DNA from: Chaetoderma sp. LZ-2023a
Taxonomy: Eukaryota > Mollusca > Caudofoveata > Chaetodermatida > Chaetodermatidae
DNA: 64,000 nucleotides
Direction: 5' to 3'
Assembly: GCA_034401795.1 (NCBI GenBank)
Contig: JAVVLW010002775.1
Coordinates: 1-64,000 of the forward strand
In this document: one piece after another, positions 1 through 11,290 of the stretch
How positions within the stretch are numbered: position 1 is the first letter of the stretch
Layout of the letters: every line of letters begins with the position of its first letter
Program-made: the position numbers and the translations under genes
The notes under the pieces: generated by a model
Told to the model about the DNA's origin: nothing
Database searches by the model: none
What the model saw: only the letters and a program-made list of their open reading frames with translations

Positions 1-23
1 ATATGAAGGGAGCCCTCGTACCC

Positions 24-2096
24 TCAGGTACAATCCGCTCCCTTCTTTCCGCCCTTGGAGGACTTACCCGTACCCCTCCCCCAGCCCTTCCTGCCTCTAG
101 GGCGGTCAGGAGCAACATTGGGGAGGGTAGGCGCCTCTACAACCTTCCTGGGCTTCTTCGCCGGCGGCGGCTCTGAAAACCCAGCTGAAACAGAAGTCGC
201 AACAGGCCTGGCTTTTGCCTTGCCCTTATGCTTCTTCTGCTTCTTTGAAGGCTGTTCCGTTAGCGGTTTCCCCACAGTACCTAGTGCGTGCGCTTGCCGC
301 ACTAGCTCTAGCTGTAAGTTTACCGATAACCGATTCTGCGTGATACTGGCGGTGTCCTCTAAGATGGCCCGCGCTTGGCCACCGAAGATGCTAGGCCCTG
401 TCAGGGGCGTCCCAAGAAGACGCTCCCTGACTGCCGTAGCCGGACGCATATGGTCAATGACCATTTGCCTCCTGGACTTCGTCACTCGCGCTTGCACCCT
501 TGCCAATGCGTCCATCGACAGCACCAAGCCGTCATTAACACATGAAAGCGCCACAGGTGGCACAGGGTGGCCTGCCCCCGCTTCAGCCCACACCGACTGA
601 AGTAGACGATAAGAGTGGTTGACAGCACTCATAGCTGCCCTCACACCCTCATCACATAGGGACAGGACTTCTTCCTGGTGTACTTGGGATTTATCCACTA
701 GTGCCGGACCGGGGCCACCCGACCCGGCACTCTGGACTCCCAATACCCATCGGTCATCCTCCGTGACCGACGGGACTACACCATACCTGTCGTATTCCCC
801 CCGCGGAATACGACATCTTGCCCGCACCTCCCTGGAGGCTGCAGGGAGCTGACCCTTGGTCATTAGTTGTTTGCTATAAATAGCATCCAACAAATCTATG
901 AACCGTGGATCCAGTCCCACTGACTGGATCCGGGCCGCGGGCAAAATCCCCGTCCTAATCGACACAACCGACGGACGGGGCGCATCTTCATCGGCCGTGG
1001 CCGAAACCACAGACGGGTCAACCCTGGCTAGCCATGCCAGAGCATCCGACCAATCTACCTCCGACGAAGACACCCCCGCAAACACGTCACCCGTTGATGT
1101 GCTCACGGGTCTGCCAGCCACGGCCTCCCGGCAAGGAGCCACGGCTGACACGCCAGGCACTCCGCTACCACACGGTTCCGCCGCCACCCCATGGAACACT
1201 CCGGTCCATGGGGTAGGTCTGCACGGAAAACCGTACGGACCCGTAGCAGTCGCGGAACCGTAGCCGGACACGGGCGCCAACGGCACCCCACGTCCGGCTG
1301 CCGGACCAGGCGAGATAGGTGAGTACCACGCCTGGCCCGGCACACCCGTTCCCGTGACGGCTGGTGACAAACCAAGCCGCCCGGAACCGGTGCACGGTAA
1401 CGGATTGGCCTCAGCCGCAGGCGGAGCCGCTGACCTGGCTTGCGCCAAACCAGACAAATGGAGGCCGGTTCCGTCCAGGATGGAATCAACCTCCATATTC
1501 TCCACCTGCGGCTTCACGGGCCGCAGCAACCTCTCCTCCTCGTCTTCAGACTCCGAAGAGTCGTCACTAGACGAGTCAACCGTGGAGCCGTCCTGGCGGA
1601 CGGCTCCCACACCTCACGGACCGGCCACCGCTACTGGACCACCCGGAGGTGGCCGCAGAGAGACAGAACCCGTCTGGCCGAAGCCAGACGGGACCGCCAG
1701 GGGGCCGTACGAGACGGCCCCCTCGGTAACCAGTCCAGAATACTGTCCGAGGACAGGATCCGTACCAGGCATGGGGAGAAACTGCCCCCCAACCTTTGGT
1801 AGCAGGGACGACACCAGCGTGGGCAGAACGCTATGCAGAAAACCCTGCATAGCCGGACCAAACCACGCCGGCGGTGCCATCTCCGCCACCTCCAGCTGGG
1901 GACGTGGAGCACCCCCACCGGCCGAACCGGGCGCTCCACGATTTCGTCTCAGACCGCCTGACCCCGCGTCAGACCCAGCCAAGTCCTTCTGGGCAAGGAA
2001 CTTAACCATCATTTCGACGGACCACACTGCACAAACATTACACCTATGATCTATATTATACAGGGAACACCTAAAACAAGCATGGTCCTTGAACAT
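24..2096 (-). pseudogene. DIRS gag-like ORF1, broken by one nonsense codon
   Basis: This is the putative nucleocapsid (gag-like) gene of DIRS family A copy 1. It starts at an ATG at 2096, as in copy 2. The N-terminus has CFRC and CNVC pairs with a histidine between them, followed by a tryptophan, which suggests a small zinc-binding fold. The middle is rich in Gly, Pro and Ser. The C-terminus is strongly basic and Lys-rich, as expected for nucleic-acid binding. One in-frame TGA at 1614-1616 replaces the serine codon TCA found in copy 2, splitting the frame into 160 codons and about 528 codons. The rest stays open, so this is a recent single-base lesion. The assignment rests on position and on the paralogous copies, since gag proteins diverge too fast for firm recognition. 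Confidence 0.8.
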
Positions 2097-2655
2097 TACA
2101 CGGACAAATTTATGGCATTCATCACATGATGGCGGGGCTGGCTTGGCCTATAAAATAAGCACAAACCTACAATAAACAAGCGGAACGAGACCCGGATGGA
2201 AGGCAGACAATTAATTTTCAAATAATTTTGACTCATAAATTAACCGTAACCTCCCCGCACCCCACCCCGCCACGTTACAACAACGATCGCATTGATTATG
2301 ACGACAAGAACGCGGCGGGCATCAACACACCCATATTAGATCCTCCAGGATGTGTAACGGCTCCAGGAATCATATCGCATAGCATTCGAGGTATATTTAC
2401 TAATCAATATAAATTATACTCCTAACGAAAGCATCACGATATGTGAAGAAAACAACAAAATGTATAACAAACTGCTGTATCACACGGTAAAACCGCAGAC
2501 CACGCATCTACTCAAGAATTTTGAAACCACCGATCATTGAAACCGATCGTGGTCGCACGTAAACTTGATCATTCTAAAGTTTCCGGTACCATTTTTAGTA
2601 CGCAGCACCCAGAACAAGATGCGCGAATTAATGACAAATTTTTCTTCACATAAAC

Positions 2656-2693
2656 ATCCGAGCTACCGGGTGTGACGTCACCCGCTCGGATTC
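2656..2693. promoter_or_regulatory. Leader hairpin with CRE-like TGACGTCA core
   Basis: An imperfect palindrome (arms CCGAGC and GCTCGG) encloses TGACGTCA at 2673-2680, the CREB/ATF consensus. It lies in the DIRS leader between terminal repeat and gag, and is conserved in copies 2 (30871-30903) and 3 (49506-49540). A promoter role is inferred. Confidence 0.4.
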
Positions 2694-3053
2694 TACGGAG
2701 AACAACGTCAGCCGATATTCGTGTTAGAAATACCGTAGCAAACACCTACTTTCATATCTGCCGATCGCCTGTTGGGGTTTAAAGAAGGCGATCGTCTGGT
2801 ATATATCGTTGTTAGCACACGTCCCAGATTCTATGGGGTCAGAAATTGGAACATGCGACACAACGAAATTTAGAGACCTAAGTCTTTTAACTATGGATAA
2901 TAAAGAACGATACAACCTGGTTATCTTCAGCGGTATGCTCCATAGTCCTTAGTTAATCCTTTCACGAACACACAAACTATCACAAATTAAAGACTTAGAT
3001 CTTTTGTTTCACAAAAAACCCACTAAAATCCTTAATGCAAAAAGCATGTATTG

Positions 3054-3232
3054 CTCTTGTTGCTATGCAAACAAGAATGCGCTCTATGGTAAACAGGTAC
3101 TCGGCAGTTGGGAGCCGAGTACCCGGTTCCCAGGAGTCGGTAAAGCTTTCTAAGTCTATAATCCTAGAGCCGCTGTCAGGGCCAGCTGTATATCAGAAGT
3201 AACAGAATGGTGAGTATTGATCGAAGGAGAAT
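3054..3232 (-). repeat. DIRS family A left inverted terminal repeat (copy 1)
   Basis: This is the terminal repeat of the minus-strand element. It corresponds to 30340-30512 of copy 2 and, in inverse, to that element's right end. It contains a hairpin, GTACTCGG with CCGAGTAC ten bases later, at about 3099-3124. Confidence 0.85.
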
Positions 3233-6200
3233 TTCTGTTTTCTGATACTGGGCGGAGTTTTTACAGATTTTCGGATACAGGATGTTATGGTTTGAGCTTC
3301 ATGAAAATGTAAACAATGCATTACTATCGGCAGTGCTCTTGAGCATGTAGTAAAGGTGCCCCCAACTTTAAAGATGTTGTGAGGACTAGATACCCGATCG
3401 CTCTGATTAACTTGACAATCATAATACAGATTCTCCTTTACTAGAAGAACAAAATGCTTTTTTAATTTTTGTAATCGGCCCAGCCAAAGCTGAGATAAGC
3501 ATATAGGAACCACCGTGACAACCAAACGTTTTTAGCTATCACGCTAGAGTTGTGACATCACACCGGGATAACACAATTCCTATTAGTCTAGATTATTATT
3601 TCGGGAAGCATAGCTAGGCTCTCTACTGCTGCGCATATTAGGCACCTATTCTTTGACAATTCCTTGTTCACACAGGGACACTACATTGTTCGAGATGCAC
3701 AAAGGTTCAATAATATCGAAGATGATGATATTTTTGTTGATTAAACTTAAAGGACAGACCTCATGGTCACGGTGCCTGACATCACATTTCTAACTGTTAG
3801 AGGTGACAGTAACATCGGATTTCATGTACGTGAATTAGGCTATATTTAATCAAACCCACCCACACACTTCTTGGAATACAATACTACAAATGCATATATA
3901 ATATCTTATCTTTCTGAATTGACTGCAGAGATTTTGCATAGATGATAGGCATGCATGTACACAAATGTACAACTTTTTAAATGATAGTTAAGTAGGCTTA
4001 CACCGCTCAGTGCACGTATGATCGCAATCTACCATTGTGTAGGCGTATGAATAAATTTATGATTGCAATATAGCAGTTACTCCAGTTATGTGTTTAAAAT
4101 TAATTAAAATGTCGGGTCAATATAAATCTAATCTAAACTAATCTATTAGCGTATAGTCTACATTGACATATTATTGACAGTACACTGTTTGTTTACAATT
4201 TAGGCAGCGGTTGAGGTGCGTAGCGAGGCTTTCACTGCCGTCCGCACGCTTATATAGTACAACTTAAATAACATATACTGTTGAATATTCTGACCATAAT
4301 TGTGTTGGATTTCAACCCAAATTGTGTTCAAAATATTCAACATAATGTTTCTTGTATCGTGTTCATATGGTTCTAACTAACATATTTGTGGTTTTGCTTT
4401 GGAAGCATTTAAACTTATTTATGAGCTGCACTGTAAGCAAAGATGATATGCTAGCGACCTCTGAACATCTGTCAGTTCACCTACCTATTTAAAATTTGTT
4501 CATCCGCTAAAGTTTTGATTTTTCATAACATTGAAATATGAGTGTATGCTACTTCCATACATGGAAGACGTTGGTTTGAAAACGATATAGTTCATATGGT
4601 TGTCACAGGCATGATGCCGCGGCCCCCCCCCACCCCCCACCCCCACATACACACCAACATACGTGTTGACCCATGCATGCATCTACATTACTATTACACA
4701 AACACATAGCCAAAAGCTTATAGGTAAACAATTACATTCTAATCAGTAATCATGTGGAATTTCACATAGGACACACTGACACACTTATTGTACATTCGTA
4801 ATCTTCAGAAAAAGTTGTAACTGCACTCTGTCGCCTATACATTTAGATATGAATAATAGTACAATTATAGCCATCGTCAACCTCTCCCACCCACCTTGAT
4901 CACACTCACATCCATCCATCCCAGATATTACATAGTACACCCAGTCCTTTCAAGAATGGATTAGGCCTACTAGACTACAGAGTATTTGTCACATGCCTTG
5001 AAATATTGCCGATTTTCAGCATTGCCCATGGTTTACCGTAGTTATAGGCCTATTATTATGCGAATATATAGCTATCCATGAAACCATTAAAAATGAGTAA
5101 ATATCATAATAGATTAAAAAAAATCATGATTTTTTATTTCTTGAAGACTTAGATTCAACCTGGCATAATTTATGTTATGGTAGGTGAAGTCTATCCTGTT
5201 AAATGCATGTTTTAAACTATGTTACCTTTGTACTACAGACAGAGAAATATTGACCCAGCTCACAGCGCCGTTCCCGGTGTGACATCACAGCGAGTGGTGA
5301 TGTGATTCAGATTGAGCCGTCATTTAATCTCGTTATTTGGGCTGCTTAAAATGTTTTTCTCACTCCAAAGTGACGCTATTGTGTTTAAATAGTGTAGTAG
5401 ACCATAAAATTAATTGAAACTCGTTATCGACCGCAAGTCCTCACAGGACCTTTAATGGCAGCCGATCACAAAATGCCCGGATGTGTGAAACTGAATTGAA
5501 AAGGAGTAATCGAGTAAAATTTGTACCACGTGATACACGTGTCCGATTATGCTTTTGGTCTTTCGGATATTTTGTTGAGGTACCCGGTTACCATGAGAAC
5601 ATATCCGAACATTAGGCATGATGATGATGGTGACACATACCTTCACATCCCAAAACAACCTCTCTGCGTAGTGGGTTATAACCAACAGCAGTAATGGCCC
5701 GAGTATGCGTGTCACGCACTACGTACTGCTTCTCCATTGCCATTTTAAAATGTACTTGTATGGTATTTCCCTACTTCATTATATGTCACAAGCTATTTGA
5801 TAATTTCGCCAACTTGAGATAAACATTCTGATTTGAATATTTACTCAAAAGTCCTCCATCTTGTTATTTCCAGGCAACATGAAGCCACGCATGCGCGGTT
5901 GTGTATTTGGTGAGCTTTCATATTGTAGCGAGTTTGAAAAATATAAGCGTGTAGGGCTGAGACAGCCATCGTCATCATCATCATCATCATCATAATCATC
6001 ATTAAAATATATATCTGTATAATTTAGTAACGGAAAATGTAAAAAGAAATACAGACATAGAAACACACCAAAAAAATTGAGACGGAACTGGCAACTCATC
6101 CTCAAGTAATGGCCCGACTTCAACAAAACAAGTTCAAGTTCAAGATTATTTATTTTGATATAGAATATACATTTACAGTTTCACAACAGGTAGTCCACCA

Positions 6201-6700
6201 AAGGCAGAGCCTATGTGGCGGTGGACCCCTACATATAACATATAACAACAATATAGGACATGAGAATACTGAATACATAAGGTTAACATGTTATAGTCCT
6301 ATATATACATAAAGTTAACTGTCTCGCTGCCAAGCCTCTGCAGTCTACATTTTCCATGGAGCCTAACTCAGGGTATGCTGAGTACCTCTAAAAAAAAAAT
6401 TTGACCGAACATTGTCGGTGGCTAAGCCAAAAGCATTTTTCTAAAATACTCAGCCAATCCAGAGTCATTGCCAATTGGAGTTATTGTCCGCTTCCAGCAG
6501 TCCAACAGTTAATAGACGTATGACAATTTACATTTTTACAGGGAAAGACATGACAGAGGGATGTGTGCTTATCTTGCTTAAGTTAATAATTCTATATTAC
6601 ATATTCTTATTATCAATGACAGTCTTAATTTATTTTTATTTTATTTTTATTTTTTAGGCTGTGATGGTAGAGGTAGTTGTTTGGTAGTTACCATTATGAC
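3233..6700. other. Non-coding AT-rich DNA, no recognisable gene
   Basis: No open frame here has recognisable protein similarity. Visible items are a degenerate palindrome of the GAATATT..AATATTC type at about 4279-4343, a C/A-rich run at 4622-4652, a short TCA/ATC repeat at 5969-6000, and a segment at about 6118-6300 that resembles the 3' end of an old retroposon (repeated TTCAAG motifs). Confidence 0.5.
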
Positions 6701-6708
6701 AGATATTC

Positions 6709-6733
6709 TTATTCTTATTATTATTATTATTAA

Positions 6734-6806
<73 letters not shown>

Positions 6807-6807
6807 T
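6709..6807. repeat. (ATT)n microsatellite
   Basis: About 30 nearly perfect ATT units. On the minus strand it translates to poly-Asn, which is not a gene. It borders the inverted LINE fragment on its right and may be an old retroelement tail. Confidence 0.95.
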
Positions 6808-6829
6808 GTTCTGGTGACTGGGTGCAAGT

Positions 6830-6990
6830 ATGAGAATAGCATGCCGTGTTGGTGAGTGTTTTCCAGAGTCTAGTAGGTTTGTGCCTGTGCTGGCCTCTTG
6901 TATCTGGGTATATAACTCTTTCTGTTTTGCTATTCTCGCCTGCCGTTGTCCTCTGCGGACACCATTTTTTAGTTGCTTGACTTCGTTAAT
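6830..6990 (-). mobile_element. Inverted fragment of a non-LTR retrotransposon
   Basis: Read on the minus strand, the segment from about 6990 to 6886 is nearly identical to 7108-7212 on the plus strand. Both encode the region upstream of the reverse transcriptase core (VRRGQRQARIAKQ-type). Beyond that the two diverge. It is either a 5' inversion made during insertion of the plus-strand element, or an independent truncated copy. Confidence 0.75.
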
Positions 6991-7039
6991 GAAAGACTTA
7001 AGATTTAAGATTCAAGCTACTGTATATGTATCTGTATGA

Positions 7040-9647
7040 AGTAAACAGTCCAAAGCAGCCTTCTGGCGCTGGAAGACAGCGGGGGGACCAAGAGAGCCAG
7101 TCCTTTTTGACGAAGTCAAGCAACTAAAGAATAGTGTCCGCAGAGGACAACGGCAGGCGAGAATAGCAAAATAGAAGGAGTTATATACCCAGATACAAGA
7201 GGCTAGCATAGGCGATCAAGAGCTGGGTTTTTTTTAAGTTAGTGAATCGGCAGAGAAAGTGCCAAGCAGCAGTCACCACCGACTTAATGGTAAACGGCGA
7301 CAGTCACAAAACCACAGACGCTGTCAGACAAGTGTGGGCTGATTACTTTGAGAAGCTTGCTACACCATCTGATAACAGTCACTTTAACAAGGAGTACAAG
7401 CGACAGGCATAATCTGACATCACAGGCATAAGACATCTGGCTACAACGAATACAGCCTACATGAAACCAATAACGGCAGAGGAAATCTTTAAAGCATCCA
7501 GAAAGCTTCATAAAGGCAAGCCTGCAGACAAATATGGTATTGCATCTGAACACCTTATCTACGCCATTAATATCCTATCAGTGATCCTTACACATATATT
7601 CAACGCAATACTTGGCATCCAACAAATCCCTCAGGCTTTCAAGGAAGGCATCCGTACACCAATTCTCAAGAAATCTGATAAGTGTAAAAAAACAGCCTGA
7701 CAACTACAGAGGCATAATGGTTTGTTCCACCATTGGGAAACTCCTGGAGATTGTTCTAGTTGAGAGGATGTCACCCTATATAGAGCATATCCAAAGCCAA
7801 CTACAGCGAGAGTTTACAGAAAGTGCAAGCTACATACACACTGCCTTTGCCGTTTCTGAAACCATTGCAGAGTTCGAAGAAGCAGGTGATGACCTCCTGT
7901 TTATCACCTTGGATGTCCAAAAGGCATTTGACGAAGTTTGACATTGCGGCCTCCTCTTAGAACTATATCAGTTGGGGATACCTACACATATGTGGAGTCT
8001 GCTCGACGATTGGCACAAAAGACTAACCAGCCAAGCAAAGTGGGAAGGTGAGCTGTCCAGACCGTTTAAGATTCTCCAGGGCACCGGGCAAGGGAGATCT
8101 TTTTCTCCAAGCAATTATAAAGTGTTCAACAATCCCCTCCTCATGATGATTGAATCTGCTGGGACAGGAGCATATATTGGAGATATCTGTGTAGCCGCAC
8201 CAACGTGTGCAGACGATGTCGCCCTCCTAGCAAAACACCAGTACCCAGACACTCAAGTCGCATTGACAACAACTCAGAATATTGCAAGTGACCATCGGTA
8301 TGTCAATGGGATGGCTAAAACCAGTGCTATCATTTATGGTACACCCTCGCAAGAATCTGGCGTGAGCTACAAGAACGAGAACCTGGCAGTGTCTGAGGAG
8401 ACCACACACCTCGGCACTCTAATGAGCACTTCCAGCAAGGTGAACCAGAAAAGGGTGGAAAAACATCGCTTCAGCCTGAAGTGCAGCATACAGTCTCTTC
8501 GGTGCCGGCCTACACGGAAAAAAATGGCCTGAACCCAGTTGTCTGTCAGAAAATCTGGTTAATATATGTTCTGCCAAGGCTAACTCATGGATCTGAGCTT
8601 TGGAAATTGACCGCCAAAGAAACCGAGCCACTAGAGATTTTTGCCAGATCAATCCTGAGGCAGTTACAGAGCTTGTCTCCAAATACAGCAAACCCAGTTG
8701 CATATGGGCTTCTCGGATTCATACCTGTTGCCGGTAAAATACACAATAAGGCACTCACTCTTCTAAGGAATCTGGTAGCAGACTCAACGCGTCGAGAGCA
8801 TACAATCATACTGCGACAACTTGCAATGAAATCTCTCTCCAGTAAGTTGTGGCTGTCATACATACAACAGTTCCTCTTGAAATATTGTCTACCGTCGGCC
8901 ATGTTCTCCTAGCACAGCCTCCCTAAAAATAGAATGGAAACATCAGGTCAACAAAGGAATAGCAAGCTTCTGGGCCGCGCACCTATGGGACACAACATCT
9001 GGAATGTCAACCATGAAGTTTGTGTCGCAGTCAATGATCACACTTGAGAATGGTCCATCTCCAATCTGGTCAGAGTCCACAGCAACTTCACGGGAGACCG
9101 AGAAGGCTATCGTTAAGGCCAGACTCCTGACCGGAACCTATCAACTCCAGTTTACCGTGGCAAAATGGGACAGAAAAGGCACCATCTCTCCAGTCTGTCG
9201 GCTATGTAATGACGGCGATGAAGATACCTCACACTTCCTGGTATCATGAGCCGCCTTGGCAGAGACTCGACAGCCACACTCTCTCCAACTGTACAGAGCA
9301 ATCCAGTGCAAGCCGAATGACGAAACCATGCCCTTGCTGCTGCTCAATCCACAGCATCCTGACATACCATTGTCAATATCAGTAAAACCCATATCCTTGA
9401 TTGAACGAATCAGCAGAGACCAGATTCTAACCTGTCACAAAGAAAGAACCCGTCTCCTGACAGCTCTACGTCAGGACCACTGACCCACTGCATGTACATG
9501 TTTCTTCGTTCCTGTTTGCTGTTGTGTTTTTTTGCGTCATAATTAACTATCGTTTTCGTGTTGCTTTCAATATAAACTGTTTTAAAACTCCACACAGAGG
9601 TGCCTCATCACTTGGGGGAATCTGCATGTAAAAGAAGAAGAAGAAGT
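7040..9647 (+). pseudogene. Non-LTR retrotransposon (LINE) ORF2, copy A, decayed
   Basis: This is the 3' two-thirds of a LINE polyprotein, broken by several frameshifts and stops. In order there is a linker region (WRWKTAGG-type, about 7060-7210), the reverse transcriptase with KGKPADKYG (7515-7545), DNYRGI (about 7700), LDVQKAFDEV (about 7911-7940) and the catalytic box CADDVALL at about 8205-8230 (normally F/YADD). The thumb follows at 8300-8900, then a C-terminal CRLCNDGDEDTSHFLVS cysteine-histidine motif at 9196-9249. The final frame stops at 9483 and is followed by a short 3' UTR and an AAG-repeat tail at 9633-9647. No endonuclease domain remains, so it is 5'-truncated. The exact clade cannot be assigned without a tree; the C-terminal CCHC-like motif fits I/Jockey-group elements. 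Confidence 0.85.
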
Positions 9648-9701
9648 ACGTTGTAGGACCAATAGTGGCATAACACAACAGATGAGAGAGTGCGTTCGAT
9701 A

Positions 9702-10357
9702 TTATACAGGTGGTCTACTATGGAGTGAGGACCGGAAACTATCAACAGTTGGAGCACAAACACAGTTGTCATCTAGATGGTTCCAGTCTGTTACTGTTTG
9801 TACGAAAAATGAATGTTTAAAGAGTTCAGAATTTGCTGGTGGTACACAAAAACGTCTAGAATTGTTTGTGACCCGCTTTTCGAGGATGTTACTTGCTAGG
9901 TAGCCTTCGAATTTGCGCATGCGGCCAGCTCTTCTTGGACGTTTGGTTGTCAAGTATATATGAGGAGGGATGGCTGGGATCGACCCCTCAACCACCTTGA
10001 ATAGGAATGTTAATCAGAGTTTTTTATGCCTTTCTTGTAATGATGTTAGGTTGTGGTCATGCAGCATCTGGGTAGCACATTCTGGGGTTCTGCTCTTGTA
10101 GTCACCAGTGATGAATCTTGCTGCGGGTCTTTGAGTTTTTTCTAACCGGTCGATGTCTGATTGGAGGTACAGGTTCCAGATTATGGTGCCGTACTCAAGT
10201 ATGGATCATACAAGTGATAGATAGGCATTCTTCTTGCATGATGTGGGGCAGTTCCTTAAGTTCCGTCGAAGAATGCCAAGTGTAGCATTAGCTTGCCTTG
10301 TAATTTTGCCTATGTGGTTTGTCCATTTAAGATCTTCTGAGAACTGGATACCGAGCT
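9702..10357 (-). pseudogene. Non-LTR retrotransposon RT C-terminal fragment (CR1/Jockey-like)
   Basis: Read on the minus strand, this encodes the post-catalytic part of a reverse transcriptase: LGIQFSEDLKWTNHIGKI, then ATLGILRRNL, LEYGTIIWNLY, RPAARFITGDY, and a tail ending DWNHLDDNCVCAPTVDSFRS. This order is typical of CR1/Jockey-type elements from metazoans. Two stops and at least one frameshift interrupt it. It is a different family from the flanking plus-strand LINEs and is truncated at both ends. Confidence 0.8.
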
Positions 10358-11290
10358 TATTTATTCAATAGCAAAAAAAGAGAAAGGAGCCCAGATGAAC
10401 TGAATGCAGAGCATGTATGATATGCCTCAAAGGAAATTATTGCCTTAGTCACTTATTTGATCACCAGTATATTCCGCGAAGGCAAAATCCCCGATAGTAT
10501 GAATAAAGGCTTAGTCATTGCCCTGTAGGTGGGGCTTAGAATACACCTTCCGTATCCTATGCGTGTCGTAAGAGGCGACTAAAGGAGGTAAGGGTGAGGT
10601 AACCCTGACAGAAACCTCGAGTGCTGAAGACGGAGGTTCCAGGCCGCACGGCGCACTCTAATAAACCATGGATCCACGCACTTAGCGCTTATGATCATGT
10701 CGATAGTCAGTTACAGGACTGGTGGTATGATCAGCGAACGAAAAGAAGAAGAAGAAGAAGAAGAAGAAGAAGAAGAAGAAGAAGAAGAAGAAAGAAGGCT
10801 TAGTCACACCAATATCAAAGAATGGCAAACCTGCCAGTAATCCAGATAGCTACATGCATATTACAGTCACATCCTTGCTTCAAAAGGTTCTGGACAAGAG
10901 CTATCACTAATCCATTCCAAAGCAAACACCAGTTCGGTTTCACTAATGGCTGCTCCTCAGTGTATGCAGTATTCCTGCTCACAGAATGCATAGCAGAAGC
11001 CAAGGATATGAAGGTTTCATTATATGTAACATAAAAAGCCTTCGACATTGTCTGCCACAAGAGTATGCTGAACTCTGCTTTTACACAAGACGTGGTGGGA
11101 CAGCTATGGGGACGATTTCATCGCATGTACACAATTGGATCACTTCATAAATCAAGTGGCTTGGCAGAGTATCATACTGCTCCAGACCTGTTCAAGCTGC
11201 ACAGCAATCCATTACTGAATAGGCTGGTTTCTTATCCAGGGGCCTTCCATATAGGATGCATCCCGCAGGTGCAGTGATGAATCCCAGTGC
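10358..11290 (+). pseudogene. Non-LTR retrotransposon RT fragment, copy C, split by a SINE-like insert
   Basis: The upstream part (10378-10517) encodes RSPDELNAEHV and FREGKIPDSMNKGLV. The downstream part (10795-11290) resumes with GLVTPISKNGKPASNPDSY and continues through the palm region. The two halves join within the GLV motif once the 10518-10794 insert is removed. Several stops show long decay. It is related to copies A and B. Confidence 0.75.
10518..10794 (+). mobile_element. SINE-like retroposon with AAG-repeat tail and 12-bp target duplication
   Basis: A 277-bp insert is flanked by perfect 12-bp direct repeats AAGGCTTAGTCA at 10506-10517 and 10795-10806. It ends in an (AAG)n run (10741-10794) and has no protein-coding content. 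It sits inside a reverse transcriptase reading frame. Its tail matches the style of the 3' tail of LINE copy A (AAAAGAAGAAG at 9630-9647), so it may have been mobilised by that family. No clear tRNA-like A/B boxes are seen; it may be a 5'-truncated LINE end instead. Confidence 0.75.

Larger units (their letters stand above)
1..3232 (-). mobile_element. DIRS-type retrotransposon, family A copy 1 (left part only)
   Basis: The left terminal repeat, leader and gag-like gene lie on the minus strand; the reverse transcriptase and recombinase part would lie beyond the window start. It matches the complete copy at 30340-37374 throughout: same terminal repeat, same leader with a CRE-like hairpin, and the same gag-like protein. 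The outer end is near 3232, where the homology to the other family A termini stops. DIRS elements integrate with a tyrosine recombinase and make no target-site duplication, and none is visible here. Confidence 0.9.

Noticed and set aside
55-1600. Plus-strand open frames opposite the minus-strand gag (for example 55-600 and 1354-2049)
   Set aside because: Antisense shadows of GC-rich gag coding sequence; the same shadows appear opposite gag in copies 2 and 3.
6654-6842. Poly-Asn frame on the minus strand
   Set aside because: Translation of the ATT microsatellite.
10621-10803. 60-codon Arg-rich frame
   Set aside because: The Arg run is the AAG tail of the SINE-like insert.
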